Below are positions 1 through 9,440 of a stretch of 51,216 bases of DNA, piece by piece. Source of the stretch: Pelomicrobium methylotrophicum. GTDB lineage: Bacteria > Pseudomonadota > Gammaproteobacteria > Burkholderiales > UBA6910. The notes below the pieces were generated by a model. That model saw nothing but the letters and a program-made list of their open reading frames with translations. It was not told the origin of the DNA and ran no database searches. The DNA is taken from assembly GCF_008014345.1 (NCBI RefSeq), contig NZ_VPFL01000022.1, positions 1 to 51,216 of the forward strand, given 5' to 3'. A program made the position numbers and the translations under genes. Each line of letters opens with the position of its first letter. Within the stretch, counting starts at the first letter, position 1.

Positions 1-85
1 GTCCAACTGACATACGGGCTCATCGCACCAAGTACGAACCGACCTCAATGCCGGACGCCGCCCCCTTATTTAACCCCAGTTTCAT

Positions 86-106
86 GCATCGCGGGTCGCG
101 CGATGC
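86..106. promoter_or_regulatory. Perfect 8-bp hairpin just upstream of moaE
   Basis: GCATCGCG, a 5-nt loop (GGTCG) and CGCGATGC form a perfect GC-rich stem that ends 17 nt before the chosen moaE ATG, directly ahead of its Shine-Dalgarno-like GGTGGAG. It swallows the alternative upstream ATG at 103, which favours the start at 124. It lacks a T-tract, so it is not a simple terminator. A translational control element is possible but this is inference. The rest of positions 1-123 shows no gene I can support; in particular there is no MoaD ending in Gly-Gly. Confidence 0.4.
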
Positions 107-123
107 GCGGTGGAGCAACTGAC

Positions 124-576
124 ATGAGCGTTCGCGTTCAGACCGAAGACTTCGACGTGGGCCTGGAGATCCAGGCGCTGCGCCGGAATAATCCCAAGGT
201 GGGCGCAGTAGCGGCGTTCGTGGGACTGGTGCGGGATGTGAACGAGGGGGAGTCGATACGGGGCATGGTGCTGGAGCACTATCCCGGCATGACCGAAAAA
301 GCCCTTGAGGACATCGTGACCCAGGCGAAGGACCGTTGGGACGTCATCGATATCCTGGTCATCCATCGCGTCGGGCCCCTCAAGCCCACCGACCAGATCG
401 TGCTGGTGGCCGTGGCAAGCGGGCACCGGGGCGATGCCTTTGCTGCCTGCGAGTTCATCATGGACTACCTCAAAACCAGAGCGCCCTTCTGGAAAAAGGA
501 GCAGACGCCCTCCGGGACCCGTTGGGTCGAGGCGCGGGAATCCGACGACATTGCCGCGGCCCGCTGGCAGGCCTGA
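124..576 (+). CDS. moaE: Molybdopterin synthase catalytic subunit MoaE
   Basis: This is the large subunit of molybdopterin synthase. With thiocarboxylated MoaD it inserts two sulfurs into cyclic pyranopterin monophosphate to make molybdopterin, in the cytoplasm. The 150-residue protein has the same length as the E. coli enzyme and carries the family signature KTRAPFWKKE followed by RWVEAR at about residues 117-137. The two lysines K117 and K124 align with the catalytic lysines of the family. An in-frame ATG at 103 exists, but the ATG at 124 follows GGTGGAG at good spacing and gives the usual N-terminus (MSVRVQTEDF). No moaD is visible upstream. modE follows 9 bp downstream, so the two are probably co-transcribed. 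Identification is secure. Confidence 0.95.
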   Translation: MSVRVQTEDFDVGLEIQALRRNNPKVGAVAAFVGLVRDVNEGESIRGMVLEHYPGMTEKALEDIVTQAKDRWDVIDILVIHRVGPLKPTDQIVLVAVASGHRGDAFAACEFIMDYLKTRAPFWKKEQTPSGTRWVEARESDDIAAARWQA

Positions 577-585
577 TGCCGTCTC

Positions 586-1023
586 ATGACTCGCGCTCCC
601 GCTGTCTCGGTCCGCTCTGCATCGCGTCCCCAATCTAGACCGAAGGCGAGCGACACGACTCAACCGCCCCCAAGCTCGTCTCGTCCCCTCGAGGTGCGGG
701 TGCTGCTGGGGCGGGAACTGGGCATTGGACCCGGTAAAGCGGATCTCCTGGAAGCCATCGCCGAAACGGGCTCTATCTCCGGCGCGGCCCGGCGCATGCG
801 CATGTCTTACCGCCGAGCTTGGAGCTTGGTGGCGCGCATGAATCAAGCTTTCCGCGAGCCGCTGGTGGAAACAGCGACCGGCGGCAGTCACGGAGGCGGC
901 GCGGTGTTGACGCCCTTCGGGCGCGAAGTGCTCGTGCGCTACCGGGCCATGGAGCACAAAGCGCGGATGAGCGTAGAAGGGGAAGTGGAGTCGTTCCGGC
1001 GCTTGCTGCGTTCGGGCGAGTAG
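586..1023 (+). CDS. modE: ModE-type molybdenum regulator, DNA-binding domain only
   Basis: This is a 145-residue winged-helix protein of the ModE N-terminal (LysR-like HTH) type. After a Pro/Ser-rich, probably disordered stretch of about 35 residues come the family features: LGIGPGKADLLEAIAETGSI, the recognition-helix region SGAARRMRMSYRRAWSLV, and the wing TGGSHGGGAVLTPFG. Full-length E. coli ModE is about 260 residues and has two molybdate-binding TOBE/MOP domains; these are absent here, the gene stopping just after the HTH. Single-domain ModE proteins are known in proteobacteria, so this need not be a truncation. It lies between moaE and modABC, and an excellent ModE operator stands in front of modA. 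How it would sense molybdate is unclear. Its true start could lie downstream of 586 within the disordered leader. Confidence 0.85.
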   Translation: MTRAPAVSVRSASRPQSRPKASDTTQPPPSSSRPLEVRVLLGRELGIGPGKADLLEAIAETGSISGAARRMRMSYRRAWSLVARMNQAFREPLVETATGGSHGGGAVLTPFGREVLVRYRAMEHKARMSVEGEVESFRRLLRSGE

Positions 1024-1036
1024 CCTCACCGGTTTG

Positions 1037-1066
1037 TTGACATCGTCTGAGGGGTGCGTCGATAAT
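1037..1066 (+). promoter_or_regulatory. Sigma-70 promoter of modABC
   Basis: A perfect -35 hexamer TTGACA (1037-1042) is followed after 18 bp by GATAAT (1061-1066), five of six matches to the -10 consensus. Predicted transcription starts near 1073, so the ModE operator immediately downstream would cover the start of transcription. modABC can therefore be transcribed independently of moaE-modE. Confidence 0.75.
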
Positions 1067-1075
1067 TCGCAGGTT

Positions 1076-1099
1076 CGTTATATTCAATAAAACATAACG
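1076..1099. promoter_or_regulatory. ModE operator in front of modA
   Basis: The inverted repeat CGTTATAT-N8-ACATAACG matches the architecture of the well-studied E. coli modA operator, with the same half-sites and, as I recall it, the same 8-bp centre. It lies just downstream of the predicted transcription start and 10 bp before the modA ATG, a repressor position. In the family ModE bound to molybdate represses modABC; here the adjacent ModE has no molybdate domain. Confidence 0.85.
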
Positions 1100-1109
1100 G
1101 AGCTTTCCC

Positions 1110-1895
1110 ATGGGCCGCAGGACCTGGGCGGTGCTCGCCGCCTTCGTCTGGGCGCTTTCGTTCGGCTGGCCAGCGCGGGCCGGGGAGGCGCCAGTCATCG
1201 CCGCTGCCTCTGACCTTCAGTTCGCGCTGTCGGAAATTGCCCAGCAGTTCGAAAGACAAACGGGCCATCGGCTGCGGCTGAGCTACGGCTCGTCGGGTAA
1301 TTTCTATCACCAGATCCTCCAAGGCGGGCCGTTCCAGCTGTTTCTGTCCGCCGATGAAGATTACGTCTTACGCCTGGCTGCGCAGGGACGCACTGAGGAC
1401 ACGGGCACACTCTATGCCGTGGGGCGCATCGTGCTGTTTGTTCCCAAAGGCTCGCCCCTCGAGCCGGACGGCCGGCTCGAGGACTTGGCGCGTGCCTTGG
1501 ATGAGGGGCGGTTGCGCCGTTTCGCCATCGCCAATCCTGAGCACGCTCCCTACGGAAGGGCGGCAGAAGCGGCGTTGCGTCGGCGGGGGTTGTGGGAGAA
1601 GATCGCGCCCCGGCTCGTGCTGGGAGAGAATGTTTCCCAGGCGGCCCAGTTCGCCGCTTCTGGCTCCGCCCAAGGGAGCATCATCGCCTATTCCTTGGCG
1701 CTATCGCCCAAGCTCCAGGGGCTGGGTCGGTTCGCGCTGATCCCCGAAGACTGGCATCCGCCGTTACGCCAACGCATGGTACTCGTGCGCGGCGCAGGGG
1801 AGGTTGCGCGGCTGTTTTACCGTTATTTGCAATCTTCCGACGCTCGAGAGGTATTCAGACGCTACGGTTTCGTTCTCCCGGCCGAGGGGGGATGA
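1110..1895 (+). CDS. modA: Molybdate ABC transporter, periplasmic binding protein ModA
   Basis: This is the periplasmic receptor that captures molybdate (and usually tungstate) for the ModBC permease. The 261-residue precursor has a clear Sec signal peptide, with a twin-Arg start, a hydrophobic core and a likely signal peptidase I site after PARA at residue 24. The mature part begins with the typical ASDLQFAL segment and contains YGSSGNFYHQI and the ANPEHAPYGRAAEAAL motif seen in ModA proteins. It starts at the ATG at 1110, preceded by CGGAG. The stop overlaps the start of modB (ATGA), so modA and modB are translationally coupled. It is regulated by the promoter and ModE box directly upstream. 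Confidence 0.95.
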   Translation: MGRRTWAVLAAFVWALSFGWPARAGEAPVIAAASDLQFALSEIAQQFERQTGHRLRLSYGSSGNFYHQILQGGPFQLFLSADEDYVLRLAAQGRTEDTGTLYAVGRIVLFVPKGSPLEPDGRLEDLARALDEGRLRRFAIANPEHAPYGRAAEAALRRRGLWEKIAPRLVLGENVSQAAQFAASGSAQGSIIAYSLALSPKLQGLGRFALIPEDWHPPLRQRMVLVRGAGEVARLFYRYLQSSDAREVFRRYGFVLPAEGG

Positions 1896-2572
1896 AAGCT
1901 TCCATGGACTGGACGGCGCTCATCCTTTCGCTCAAGCTGGCTGCGGCCACGGTGGCGGTGCTGCTGCCGCTTGGCATCCTCGTCGCTCGTTCCCTGGCGT
2001 GGAGCGCTTTTCGCGGTAAAGGATGGATCGAAGCGGCAGTGGCGCTGCCGCTCGTGCTGCCACCCACGGTGCTAGGCTATTACTTGCTCGTGGTCATGGG
2101 GTCTGCCTCCCCGATCGGCCAGCTCTACGAATCCTTGTTCGGGAAAACGCTGGTATTCAGCTTCCAGGGGCTATTGATCGCCTCTATCGTGTTCAACATT
2201 CCTTTCACCGTGCAGCCGTTGCAACGGGCTTTTGAAGCGATTCCCGATCAAGTGCGGGAAGCGGCTTGGTGCAGCGGCATGTCTGCTTGGCGGACCTTCT
2301 GGCGAATCGAGCTGCCGCTGGCTTGGCCAGGCGTGTTCACCGCTGTGACGCTTACCTTCGCCCATACCCTGGGGGAGTTTGGCGTGGTGCTCATGGTGGG
2401 CGGCAACATCCCGGGGGAGACCAAGACCATCGCCATCGCCATCTACGACCGGGTCCAGGCTTTCGACCATCAGGCGGCTGGAGCCATGTCGGCCCTGTTG
2501 TTGGCGTTTTCTTTTTTCTCCACCGGCATCGTTTACCTCATCACCCACCGCTCACCGCGCTACCGTGTCTGA
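1892..2572 (+). CDS. modB: Molybdate ABC transporter permease ModB
   Basis: This is the inner-membrane channel subunit of the molybdate importer. The 226-residue protein has about five hydrophobic segments (first around residues 10-33) and the cytoplasmic EAA loop EAAWCSGMSAWRTFWRIELP at about 123-142, which docks onto ModC. The open frame extends much further upstream, but the ATG at 1892 overlaps the modA stop, sits behind GAGGGGG and gives the usual N-terminus, so I use it. The length is typical. The gene end overlaps the start of modC. Confidence 0.95.
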   Translation: MKASMDWTALILSLKLAAATVAVLLPLGILVARSLAWSAFRGKGWIEAAVALPLVLPPTVLGYYLLVVMGSASPIGQLYESLFGKTLVFSFQGLLIASIVFNIPFTVQPLQRAFEAIPDQVREAAWCSGMSAWRTFWRIELPLAWPGVFTAVTLTFAHTLGEFGVVLMVGGNIPGETKTIAIAIYDRVQAFDHQAAGAMSALLLAFSFFSTGIVYLITHRSPRYRV

Positions 2573-3686
2573 ATTGGGACTTGCCGTCGAATTTCGCCAA
2601 ACAGGTCCTATTCCACTCAACGCCCAGTTCCACTGCGCGCCCGGAGAGCTGGTGGTGCTGGTGGGTCCATCGGGCAGCGGCAAGTCCACCATTCTTCGGT
2701 GTATAGCGGGTTTGTATCGTCCCTCGTGGGGACAGGTGCGCTGTGATGGCGAAGTGTGGCTCGATACCGGGCGCGCTATCGTGCGCCGACCCCAGGAGCG
2801 GTCGGTGGGTTTCGTGTTCCAGGACTACGCGCTCTTTCCCCATCTGAGCGCGGTGGAAAACGTGGCGGCCGCCTTGGGACACCTGCCGCGGGAACAGCGA
2901 CTGTCCCGGGCGCGACAGCTCCTGAAGCAGGTCCACCTGGATGGCCTTGAATTTCGCCGACCGAAGGAACTCTCCGGCGGCCAGCAGCAGCGCGTGGCGG
3001 TGGCTCGGGCGCTCGCACGGGAACCCAAGGTGCTGCTCATGGACGAACCCTTTTCGGCGGTGGACCATGTCACGCGGCGCAAGCTGCAGCGGGAGCTGGT
3101 GCAGTTGCGCCGTGATTTGCGACTTCCCATCGTGCTGGTGACTCACGACCTGGAGGAGGCGCGCATGCTGGCCGACCGTATGGTGATCCTGCAACGGGGG
3201 ACGACGCTGGCTGCAGCGGCCCCGCAAGAGCTGATGGCCCGTCCCGGGCGGGTCGAGGTGGCGCGGCTGCTCGGCCATACCAACCTGTTCCATGCCACTG
3301 TCATTGAACATCGGAGAAGTCAAGGCTTAACCCTGATCCGGTGGCAGGACCGGATTCTGGAAGCGCGGCACGATTCCCGCTTCGAAGAAGGATCTTCCGT
3401 GACGTGGCTGATTCCACCGGAGAACGTGATTCTGCATCGGCGCGATCGCCCTTCCCGGGGAGAGCGGGAGAATCCCGTTTCTGGCGTGGTGGACGAGTGC
3501 ATTCCTCTCGGCGAGATGACCACGTTGACGATGCGGGTGGAGGGAAGCGAGGCGCTGCCCCTTACGCTGTCGGTGCCGACCCATGTGGCCCGGCGCAACT
3601 GCGTGGCACCGGGCGAGGCGATTCGCGTATCGCTCCTCGCGGAGGGCATTCACCTGATGCCGCCGGAATCCGGCGCCGACGATTGA
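2565..3686 (+). CDS. modC: Molybdate ABC transporter ATPase ModC
   Basis: This is the ATP-hydrolysing subunit of the molybdate importer. Counting from a GTG start inside the last codons of modB, the 373-residue protein shows Walker A GPSGSGKST (34-42), Q-loop FQDYALFP (Q86), signature LSGGQ (136-140), Walker B VLLMDEPF (156-163) and switch histidine H194. A C-terminal TOBE/MOP-like domain occupies roughly residues 300-368, as in other ModC proteins. The open frame runs further upstream, but that part is the shadow of modB, and the GTG at 2565 gives the normal beginning. Only 12 bp separate its stop from the convergent nnr, and I see no hairpin there. Confidence 0.93.
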   Translation: MSELGLAVEFRQTGPIPLNAQFHCAPGELVVLVGPSGSGKSTILRCIAGLYRPSWGQVRCDGEVWLDTGRAIVRRPQERSVGFVFQDYALFPHLSAVENVAAALGHLPREQRLSRARQLLKQVHLDGLEFRRPKELSGGQQQRVAVARALAREPKVLLMDEPFSAVDHVTRRKLQRELVQLRRDLRLPIVLVTHDLEEARMLADRMVILQRGTTLAAAAPQELMARPGRVEVARLLGHTNLFHATVIEHRRSQGLTLIRWQDRILEARHDSRFEEGSSVTWLIPPENVILHRRDRPSRGERENPVSGVVDECIPLGEMTTLTMRVEGSEALPLTLSVPTHVARRNCVAPGEAIRVSLLAEGIHLMPPESGADD

Positions 3687-3698
3687 ATTTGCCCGCGC

Positions 3699-5243
3699 TC
3701 AGGAACTGGGACGCCCACTTCGAGGAGGCGGGACCGGGGCGCTCGGCCGGGGGCTGAGCCAGGCGTTTAGCAACTCCCGCGCCGCCTCCACGGTTTCACC
3801 CGCGGTAAGCCCCACGGGTCCTTTGCCTTGCTCCACGCACCGGTCCGCGCTGGCACCATGCAGGTGCACCGCCAGCAGCAGCGCCTGCTCCAGCGTGAGC
3901 CCTTGCGCGACGAACGCCGCGATGAGGCCGGTGAGCACGTCCCCCATGCCGGCACTGGCCATTCCGGGATTGCCCGTGGTGTTGATGTGGCGCGTGTCGT
4001 CGGTGAGGGCGCAGATGCTGCCTGCCCCCTTGAGCACGACGGCGCAGCGGCAGATTTCGCTCAACCGCTGGGCCGCCGCCACCCGGTCCGCCTGCACCGC
4101 TGCAGTGGACGTCTGCAGCAGGCGGGCAGCCTCAGCCGGGTGGGGTGTGAGCACGGCGTTTCCGCGGTCGGCAAGCATCTCGCGCAAGCGAGGGAACTCC
4201 GCCAGCAGGTTGAGGGCGTCGGCGTCCAGTATCAGGGGCAGTGGGCAGGCGAGGGCGGCTTTCAACCACTGGTACGCCTCGGGCGACAGGCCCATGCCTG
4301 GCCCGACAGCGAGGCAGCTCAAGTGCTCGAGTTGGAACAGCGCTTGCGGTGGGCGCAGCATGAGCTCGGGCTGGCCCGGGTCCCAGGCCGGCGCCTCGCG
4401 AGCCATGAGCCCCACGTATACCCGGCCCGCGCCCAACTTCAGCGCCGCGCGACCGGCCAACAGGGCTGCGCCCACCATGGTGGGCGCGCCGCCGAGGATC
4501 CCGACGCTCCCGAACAGGCCCTTGTGGCTGTTGCGCGGGCGTGGCTTCAAGGGCGCGACCACGCGCTCGCGCTCCACGAGGTACACGGTCTGAGGGGGGT
4601 AGTCCGTAGGCGCGAGTCCCAGGTCGTCCACAATGATCTCGCCGCAGTGGTCCGGCCCATCCAGCGTGAGCAGCCCAGGTTTGAGCGCCATGAACGTGAC
4701 AGTGGCCGCCGCGCGTACGGCTGCGCCGCGCACCCGGCCTGTATCGCTGCACAGGCCGCTGGGAATGTCGATGGAGAGCACTGGCAACCGGGAGCTGTTG
4801 ACCCAATCGATCAGCGCCCGATAGCGGCCCTCCACGTCCCGTGTGAGCCCAAGCCCGAACAGCCCGTCGATCACTAAATCCCAGCGTCGCCCTGGGGGAA
4901 CGCGGTCCAGGAGCGAGCCGCCAGCCTCGCGCCACTCGGCCAACGCTTGCGCCGCGTCGGCCGAGAGCTTGAGGGGATCGCCTGCGAACACCACGTCCAC
5001 GCGGTACCACCAGGACTTCAGATGGCGCGCCGCCACCAGCGCATCGCCACCGTTGTTGCCCGGACCGGCGAGCACCAGCACCGACGTGCAGCGCTCGTCC
5101 AGCATCCGGGCGCGGGCGAACTCGGCTGCGGCAAGCCCCGCCCGCTGCATGAGCGGCGGCGGGTTCGGACGGCTGAGCACCGCCTGCTCGATGGCACGGA
5201 TCTCGGCGGTGGTGTAGAGACGGCTGGACGCAGAAAAGCGCAT
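3699..5243 (-). CDS. nnr: Bifunctional NAD(P)H-hydrate epimerase / dehydratase
   Basis: This enzyme repairs damaged NAD(P)H: an N-terminal epimerase interconverts the R and S hydrates, and a C-terminal ADP-dependent dehydratase restores NAD(P)H. The 514-residue protein has both parts. The YjeF-N domain (about 1-215) includes GPGNNGGD at 60-67 and IDIPSGL near 158-164. The ribokinase-like C domain (about 235-500) has GSVGILGGAPTMVGAAL, LTPHPAEAARLL, VLKGAG and the nucleotide/Mg site GNPGMASAGMGDVLTG. The length fits the fused bacterial form. It is convergent with modC and divergent from purL. The ATG at 5243 is the natural start. Older names are yjeF and nnrD. Confidence 0.93.
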   Translation of the reverse strand: MRFSASSRLYTTAEIRAIEQAVLSRPNPPPLMQRAGLAAAEFARARMLDERCTSVLVLAGPGNNGGDALVAARHLKSWWYRVDVVFAGDPLKLSADAAQALAEWREAGGSLLDRVPPGRRWDLVIDGLFGLGLTRDVEGRYRALIDWVNSSRLPVLSIDIPSGLCSDTGRVRGAAVRAAATVTFMALKPGLLTLDGPDHCGEIIVDDLGLAPTDYPPQTVYLVERERVVAPLKPRPRNSHKGLFGSVGILGGAPTMVGAALLAGRAALKLGAGRVYVGLMAREAPAWDPGQPELMLRPPQALFQLEHLSCLAVGPGMGLSPEAYQWLKAALACPLPLILDADALNLLAEFPRLREMLADRGNAVLTPHPAEAARLLQTSTAAVQADRVAAAQRLSEICRCAVVLKGAGSICALTDDTRHINTTGNPGMASAGMGDVLTGLIAAFVAQGLTLEQALLLAVHLHGASADRCVEQGKGPVGLTAGETVEAARELLNAWLSPRPSAPVPPPRSGRPSS

Positions 5244-5374
5244 GGTATTCGGGTGGATGATCCGGCGGGCTATTCTCGGCTATCGGCGGTGCTCCGGCAA
5301 CCCGGGCGCGGGCAGCCGCCGGGAGAGCGCCCGGTCGCGAAGACCGGGTTGAGGTAAAATAAAGATTTCGCTCA

Positions 5375-8300
5375 ATGCTTCGCGAAACTTCCATTTTGCG
5401 CCTGCGCGGCAGCCGGGCCCTGTCTCCATTCCGGCGCGACAAGCTTCTTTCACGCCTCCGGGCCCGGGTTCCCGCCGTGGCGAGCGTCGACGCTTGGTAC
5501 TGGCACTTCGTCGCCTTGCGCGGCGATCTCACGCCCGAGGAGCGTGCCGTGCTCGTCTCGCTCCTTGACTATGGCCCGGTTTCCAGTCGCAACGCTCCTG
5601 CACCGGAGGACGAGGCCGTCGACGCGGTGCTGCTGGTGGTGCCACGGCCAGGCACCATTTCCCCTTGGTCGTCCAAGGCCACCGACATCGCTCGGCGCTG
5701 CGGGCTGACCGCCATTGAGCGTGTCGAACGGGGGGTGGTCTACTACGTGCAGACGGATGGCGAGCCGCTGGCAGAACGAGCGTTGGCGGCGCTGCGGCCC
5801 CTGATCCACGACCGCATGACTGAAGCGGTCTTTCCATCGCTGGAGGACGCGCAGCGGCTGTTCCGTCACTTCGAGCCCGCGCCGCTGAAGGAAGTGGATC
5901 TGATGGAGCGCGGCCGGGCGGCGCTGGAGCAGGCGAACCGTGCGATGGGGCTGGCACTCTCCGACGACGAGATCGATTACCTGCTTGCCAGCTTCCGAGC
6001 GGCCGGGCGCAATCCCACGGACGTGGAACTCATGATGTTCGCTCAGGCGAACTCGGAGCACTGCCGCCACAAGATCTTCAACGCCCGCTGGGTCATTGAC
6101 GGCTTGGAGCAGCCGGATTCCCTGTTTGACATGATCCGGGCCACGCACGCCCGGCGTCCCCAGGACACCCTGGTGGCCTATTCGGATAACTCGGCGGTGA
6201 TCCGGGGTGCCCGCGTACGGCGTTTCGGCCCGGAGCCGAGCGATTCTAGCTACCGCTACCGGGAGGATGATCTCCACATCCTGGTGAAGGTGGAAACCCA
6301 CAATCACCCGACCGCGATTTCCCCCTTTCCGGGCGCTGCCACGGGCGCCGGCGGCGAGATCCGCGACGAGGGGGCGACGGGCCGAGGGGCGAAGCCCAAG
6401 GCAGGCCTCACCGGGTTCTCGGTCTCCAATTTGATGATTCCTGGCTGTCTGCGTCCGTGGGAGGGAAGCGCGAACGGCAGGCCGCCCTACGGCAAGCCCG
6501 AGCGCATCTCATCGGCCCTGGAGATCATGCTGGAAGGTCCCATCGGTGCCGCCTCCTTCAACAACGAGTTCGGCCGGCCCAATCTGTGCGGCTACTTCCG
6601 CACCTTCGAAGAGCTCGTGGATGGCGAAATGCGGGGCTATCACAAGCCCATCATGATCGCCGGGGGCATCGGCAACATCGTCGAGCGCCAGACCGTCAAG
6701 CGCGAGCTTCCTCCGGGTGCGCTGCTGATCCAGCTCGGGGGCCCTGGCATGCTGATCGGCATGGGGGGCGGAGCCGCTTCCAGCATGGACACGGGGATGA
6801 ACGTCGCTGACTTAGACTTCGATTCGGTGCAGCGGGGCAACGCCGAGATGCAGCGTCGCGCCCAGGAGGTCATCGACCGCTGCTGGCAGCTGGGTGAGGC
6901 CAATCCGATCCTCGCGATCCACGACGTGGGAGCCGGGGGGCTGTCCAACGCCCTGCCGGAGCTGGTGCACAGCTCAGGGCGCGGCGCGCGCTTCGATCTG
7001 CGGAAGATCCCGATCGAGGAGCCAGGCATGTCGCCCATGCAGATCTGGTGCAACGAGTCCCAAGAGCGCTACGTGCTCGCCATCGCGCCCCAGGACTTGG
7101 AGCGCTTCGCAGCCCTGTGCGAGCGGGAGCGCTGCCCGTTTGCGGTGCTGGGGCAGGCGACTGACGACGGACGCCTCGTGGTGGTGGATCCGATCTTCGG
7201 CAACCGGCCAGTGGACATGGATCTGGCGGTCATCCTGGGCAAGCCACCCCGCATGACGCGCCATGTGACCCGGCTGCGCCGGCGGCTGCCGCCTTTCGAC
7301 GTGGACGGCATCCGGCTGGAGGAGGCGGTCTATCGGGTTCTGCGGCTGCCCTGCGTCGCGGACAAGACCTTCCTCGTCACCATCGGTGACCGCACCGTGG
7401 GAGGCTTGAGCGTGCGGGACCAAATGGTGGGGCCGTGGCAGGTGCCGGTCGCGGACGTGGCGGTGACCTGCATGGGATTCGACACCTACCGGGGCGAAGC
7501 CTTCGCCATGGGGGAGCGCTCGCCGGTGGCGCTGGTCGACGCGCCGGCCTCGGGGCGCATGGCCGTGGGCGAGGCAATCACCAATCTCTGCGCAGCGGGC
7601 GTCGCTTCGATCGGCGACATTCGCCTCTGCGCCAACTGGATGGCGGCGGCGGGCCATCCGGGCGAGGACGCGGCGCTCTACGACACGGTGCGGGCGGTGG
7701 CGACGGAGCTGTGCCCCCGGCTCGGGATCAGCATTCCCGTAGGCAAGGATTCGTTGTCGATGAAGACGGTGTGGAATGACGGGGAGCGCAAGGAAGTGAC
7801 GGCGCCCCTGTCCCTGATCGTCACCGCCTTCGCGCCGGTCGAGGACGTGCGCGCGACGCTCACGCCGCAACTGCGCACTGACGCGGGCGAGACCGAGCTG
7901 GTGCTGATCGACCTGGGCAGCGGCCGCAACCGGCTGGGAGGTTCGGCCCTGGCCCAGGTTTACAACCAAGTGGGCGACCGGGCGCCGGATTTGGACGATC
8001 CAGGCAAACTCCAGGCCTTCTTCGCCACCGTGCAGCGGCTCCGGTCGGAAGGCAGGATTCTCGCCTACCATGACCGCTCCGACGGGGGGCTCTTCGTCAC
8101 CTTATGCGAGATGGCATTTGCCGGCCGCACGGGCCTCTACGTGATCCTCGACGCGTTGTGCTTTTCCCACTCCCTGAGCGACGTGGATGCCGCCGAGATT
8201 CAGACCCAACCGATGGGCGGCGTGTATCACCGGCGCATTGTGGAGGTGCTGTTCAACGAGGAGCTGGGTGCGGTGCTTCAAATCCGACGTGAGGACCGCA

Positions 8301-9373
8301 AGGCCGTGATGCAGGCGTTCGTCGATGCAGGCCTCGGGGCCGAGTTCCACGTCATCGGTGGCCTTTCGGGCGATGACCGGATCAAATTCATTCACAACGG
8401 GGTGGCGGTGCTGGAGGCAAGCCGCATCGATCTGCAGCGGGCCTGGAGCGAGACGAGTTACGAGCTGCAGAAGCTTCGGGATAATCCTCAGTGCGCCCAG
8501 GAGGAATACGACCGTCTGCTGGATGCTGCCGATCCCGGCCTGTCTGCGCGCCTTTCCTTCGATCCGGCGGAGGATGTGGCCGCGCCTTTTATCGCTACCG
8601 GGGTTCGTCCCCGGGTAGCCATCCTGCGGGAGCAGGGAGTCAACGGTCATGTAGAAATGGCAGCGGCCTTCGACCGCGCCGGGTTCGAAGCAGTGGATGT
8701 GCACATGAGCGACATCATCGCCGGCCGGGTGACCCTGGGGGAATTCAAGGGCTTCGCCGCCTGCGGCGGCTTTTCCTTCGGTGACGTGCTCGGTGCGGGG
8801 GCGGGATGGGCCAAGTCGATCCTGTTCAATGCCCGGGCCCGGGACGCGTTCGAGGCCTTCTTTGGCCGGGACGATACGTTTGCCCTGGGGGTGTGCAACG
8901 GCTGCCAGATGATGGGTCACCTGCGGCAGTTGATCCCGGGGGCGGAGGTCTGGCCCCATTTCGTGCGCAACCGCTCCGAGCAGTTCGAGGCGCGGCTGGT
9001 GATGGTGGAAGTGACCCGCAGCCCGTCCCTGTTCTTCAGCGGTATGGAAGGAAGCCGGCTGCCGGTCGTGGTCGCCCACGGCGAGGGCTACGCCGAGTTC
9101 GCCAACGAGCAGCAGCTCGAAGCCGCTCTTCCCCTCGTGGCGCTGCGGTTCATCGACAACCGCGGCGCGCCTACCGAGGTGTACCCTTATAACCCCAACG
9201 GCTCGCCCCGGGGAATCACGGGGCTGACGAGTCGGGACGGGCGGTTCACCATCCTCATGCCGCACCCGGAGCGGCTCTTCCGCACCGTACAGTTCTCGTG
9301 GCATCCCCAGGGGTGGGGTGAGGATGGGCCCTGGCTGCGAATGTTCCGCAATGCGCGAAAGTGGGTCGGGTGA
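5375..9373 (+). CDS. purL: Phosphoribosylformylglycinamidine synthase (large single-chain type)
   Basis: This catalyses the fourth step of purine synthesis: FGAR, glutamine and ATP give FGAM. The 1332-residue protein is the fused PurL type of Proteobacteria (E. coli about 1295). It contains the N-terminal domain, two ATP-grasp-like synthetase halves with the signature [18 protein letters not shown] and the glycine-rich [10 protein letters not shown], and a C-terminal class I glutaminase with [10 protein letters not shown] (nucleophile Cys about 1174) and the C-terminal [15 protein letters not shown] histidine motif. A TAAAAT box lies 15 bp before the ATG, but I find no convincing -35. It stands alone, divergent from nnr. 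Confidence 0.97.
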   Translation: MLRETSILRLRGSRALSPFRRDKLLSRLRARVPAVASVDAWYWHFVALRGDLTPEERAVLVSLLDYGPVSSRNAPAPEDEAVDAVLLVVPRPGTISPWSSKATDIARRCGLTAIERVERGVVYYVQTDGEPLAERALAALRPLIHDRMTEAVFPSLEDAQRLFRHFEPAPLKEVDLMERGRAALEQANRAMGLALSDDEIDYLLASFRAAGRNPTDVELMMFAQANSEHCRHKIFNARWVIDGLEQPDSLFDMIRATHARRPQDTLVAYSDNSAVIRGARVRRFGPEPSDSSYRYREDDLHILVKVETHNHPTAISPFPGAATGAGGEIRDEGATGRGAKPKAGLTGFSVSNLMIPGCLRPWEGSANGRPPYGKPERISSALEIMLEGPIGAASFNNEFGRPNLCGYFRTFEELVDGEMRGYHKPIMIAGGIGNIVERQTVKRELPPGALLIQLGGPGMLIGMGGGAASSMDTGMNVADLDFDSVQRGNAEMQRRAQEVIDRCWQLGEANPILAIHDVGAGGLSNALPELVHSSGRGARFDLRKIPIEEPGMSPMQIWCNESQERYVLAIAPQDLERFAALCERERCPFAVLGQATDDGRLVVVDPIFGNRPVDMDLAVILGKPPRMTRHVTRLRRRLPPFDVDGIRLEEAVYRVLRLPCVADKTFLVTIGDRTVGGLSVRDQMVGPWQVPVADVAVTCMGFDTYRGEAFAMGERSPVALVDAPASGRMAVGEAITNLCAAGVASIGDIRLCANWMAAAGHPGEDAALYDTVRAVATELCPRLGISIPVGKDSLSMKTVWNDGERKEVTAPLSLIVTAFAPVEDVRATLTPQLRTDAGETELVLIDLGSGRNRLGGSALAQVYNQVGDRAPDLDDPGKLQAFFATVQRLRSEGRILAYHDRSDGGLFVTLCEMAFAGRTGLYVILDALCFSHSLSDVDAAEIQTQPMGGVYHRRIVEVLFNEELGAVLQIRREDRKAVMQAFVDAGLGAEFHVIGGLSGDDRIKFIHNGVAVLEASRIDLQRAWSETSYELQKLRDNPQCAQEEYDRLLDAADPGLSARLSFDPAEDVAAPFIATGVRPRVAILREQGVNGHVEMAAAFDRAGFEAVDVHMSDIIAGRVTLGEFKGFAACGGFSFGDVLGAGAGWAKSILFNARARDAFEAFFGRDDTFALGVCNGCQMMGHLRQLIPGAEVWPHFVRNRSEQFEARLVMVEVTRSPSLFFSGMEGSRLPVVVAHGEGYAEFANEQQLEAALPLVALRFIDNRGAPTEVYPYNPNGSPRGITGLTSRDGRFTILMPHPERLFRTVQFSWHPQGWGEDGPWLRMFRNARKWVG

Positions 9374-9440
9374 TGGTGTGAACTGCTCTTTCGGTGAGAT
9401 GCGGTGATCGAAGAATCATCCCAGACACGGGGCAACCCCG

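Noticed and set aside
1-123. A moaD gene ending just before moaE
   Set aside because: No frame ends in the obligatory Gly-Gly before a stop at this position, and no MoaD motif is visible.
82-1029. Long minus-strand open frame over moaE and modE
   Set aside because: Antisense shadow typical of GC-rich coding sequence; no family resemblance, and the plus strand holds two recognised genes.
5355-5360. TAAAAT as a full purL promoter
   Set aside because: A plausible -10, but no acceptable -35 at 16-18 bp, so not listed as a feature.
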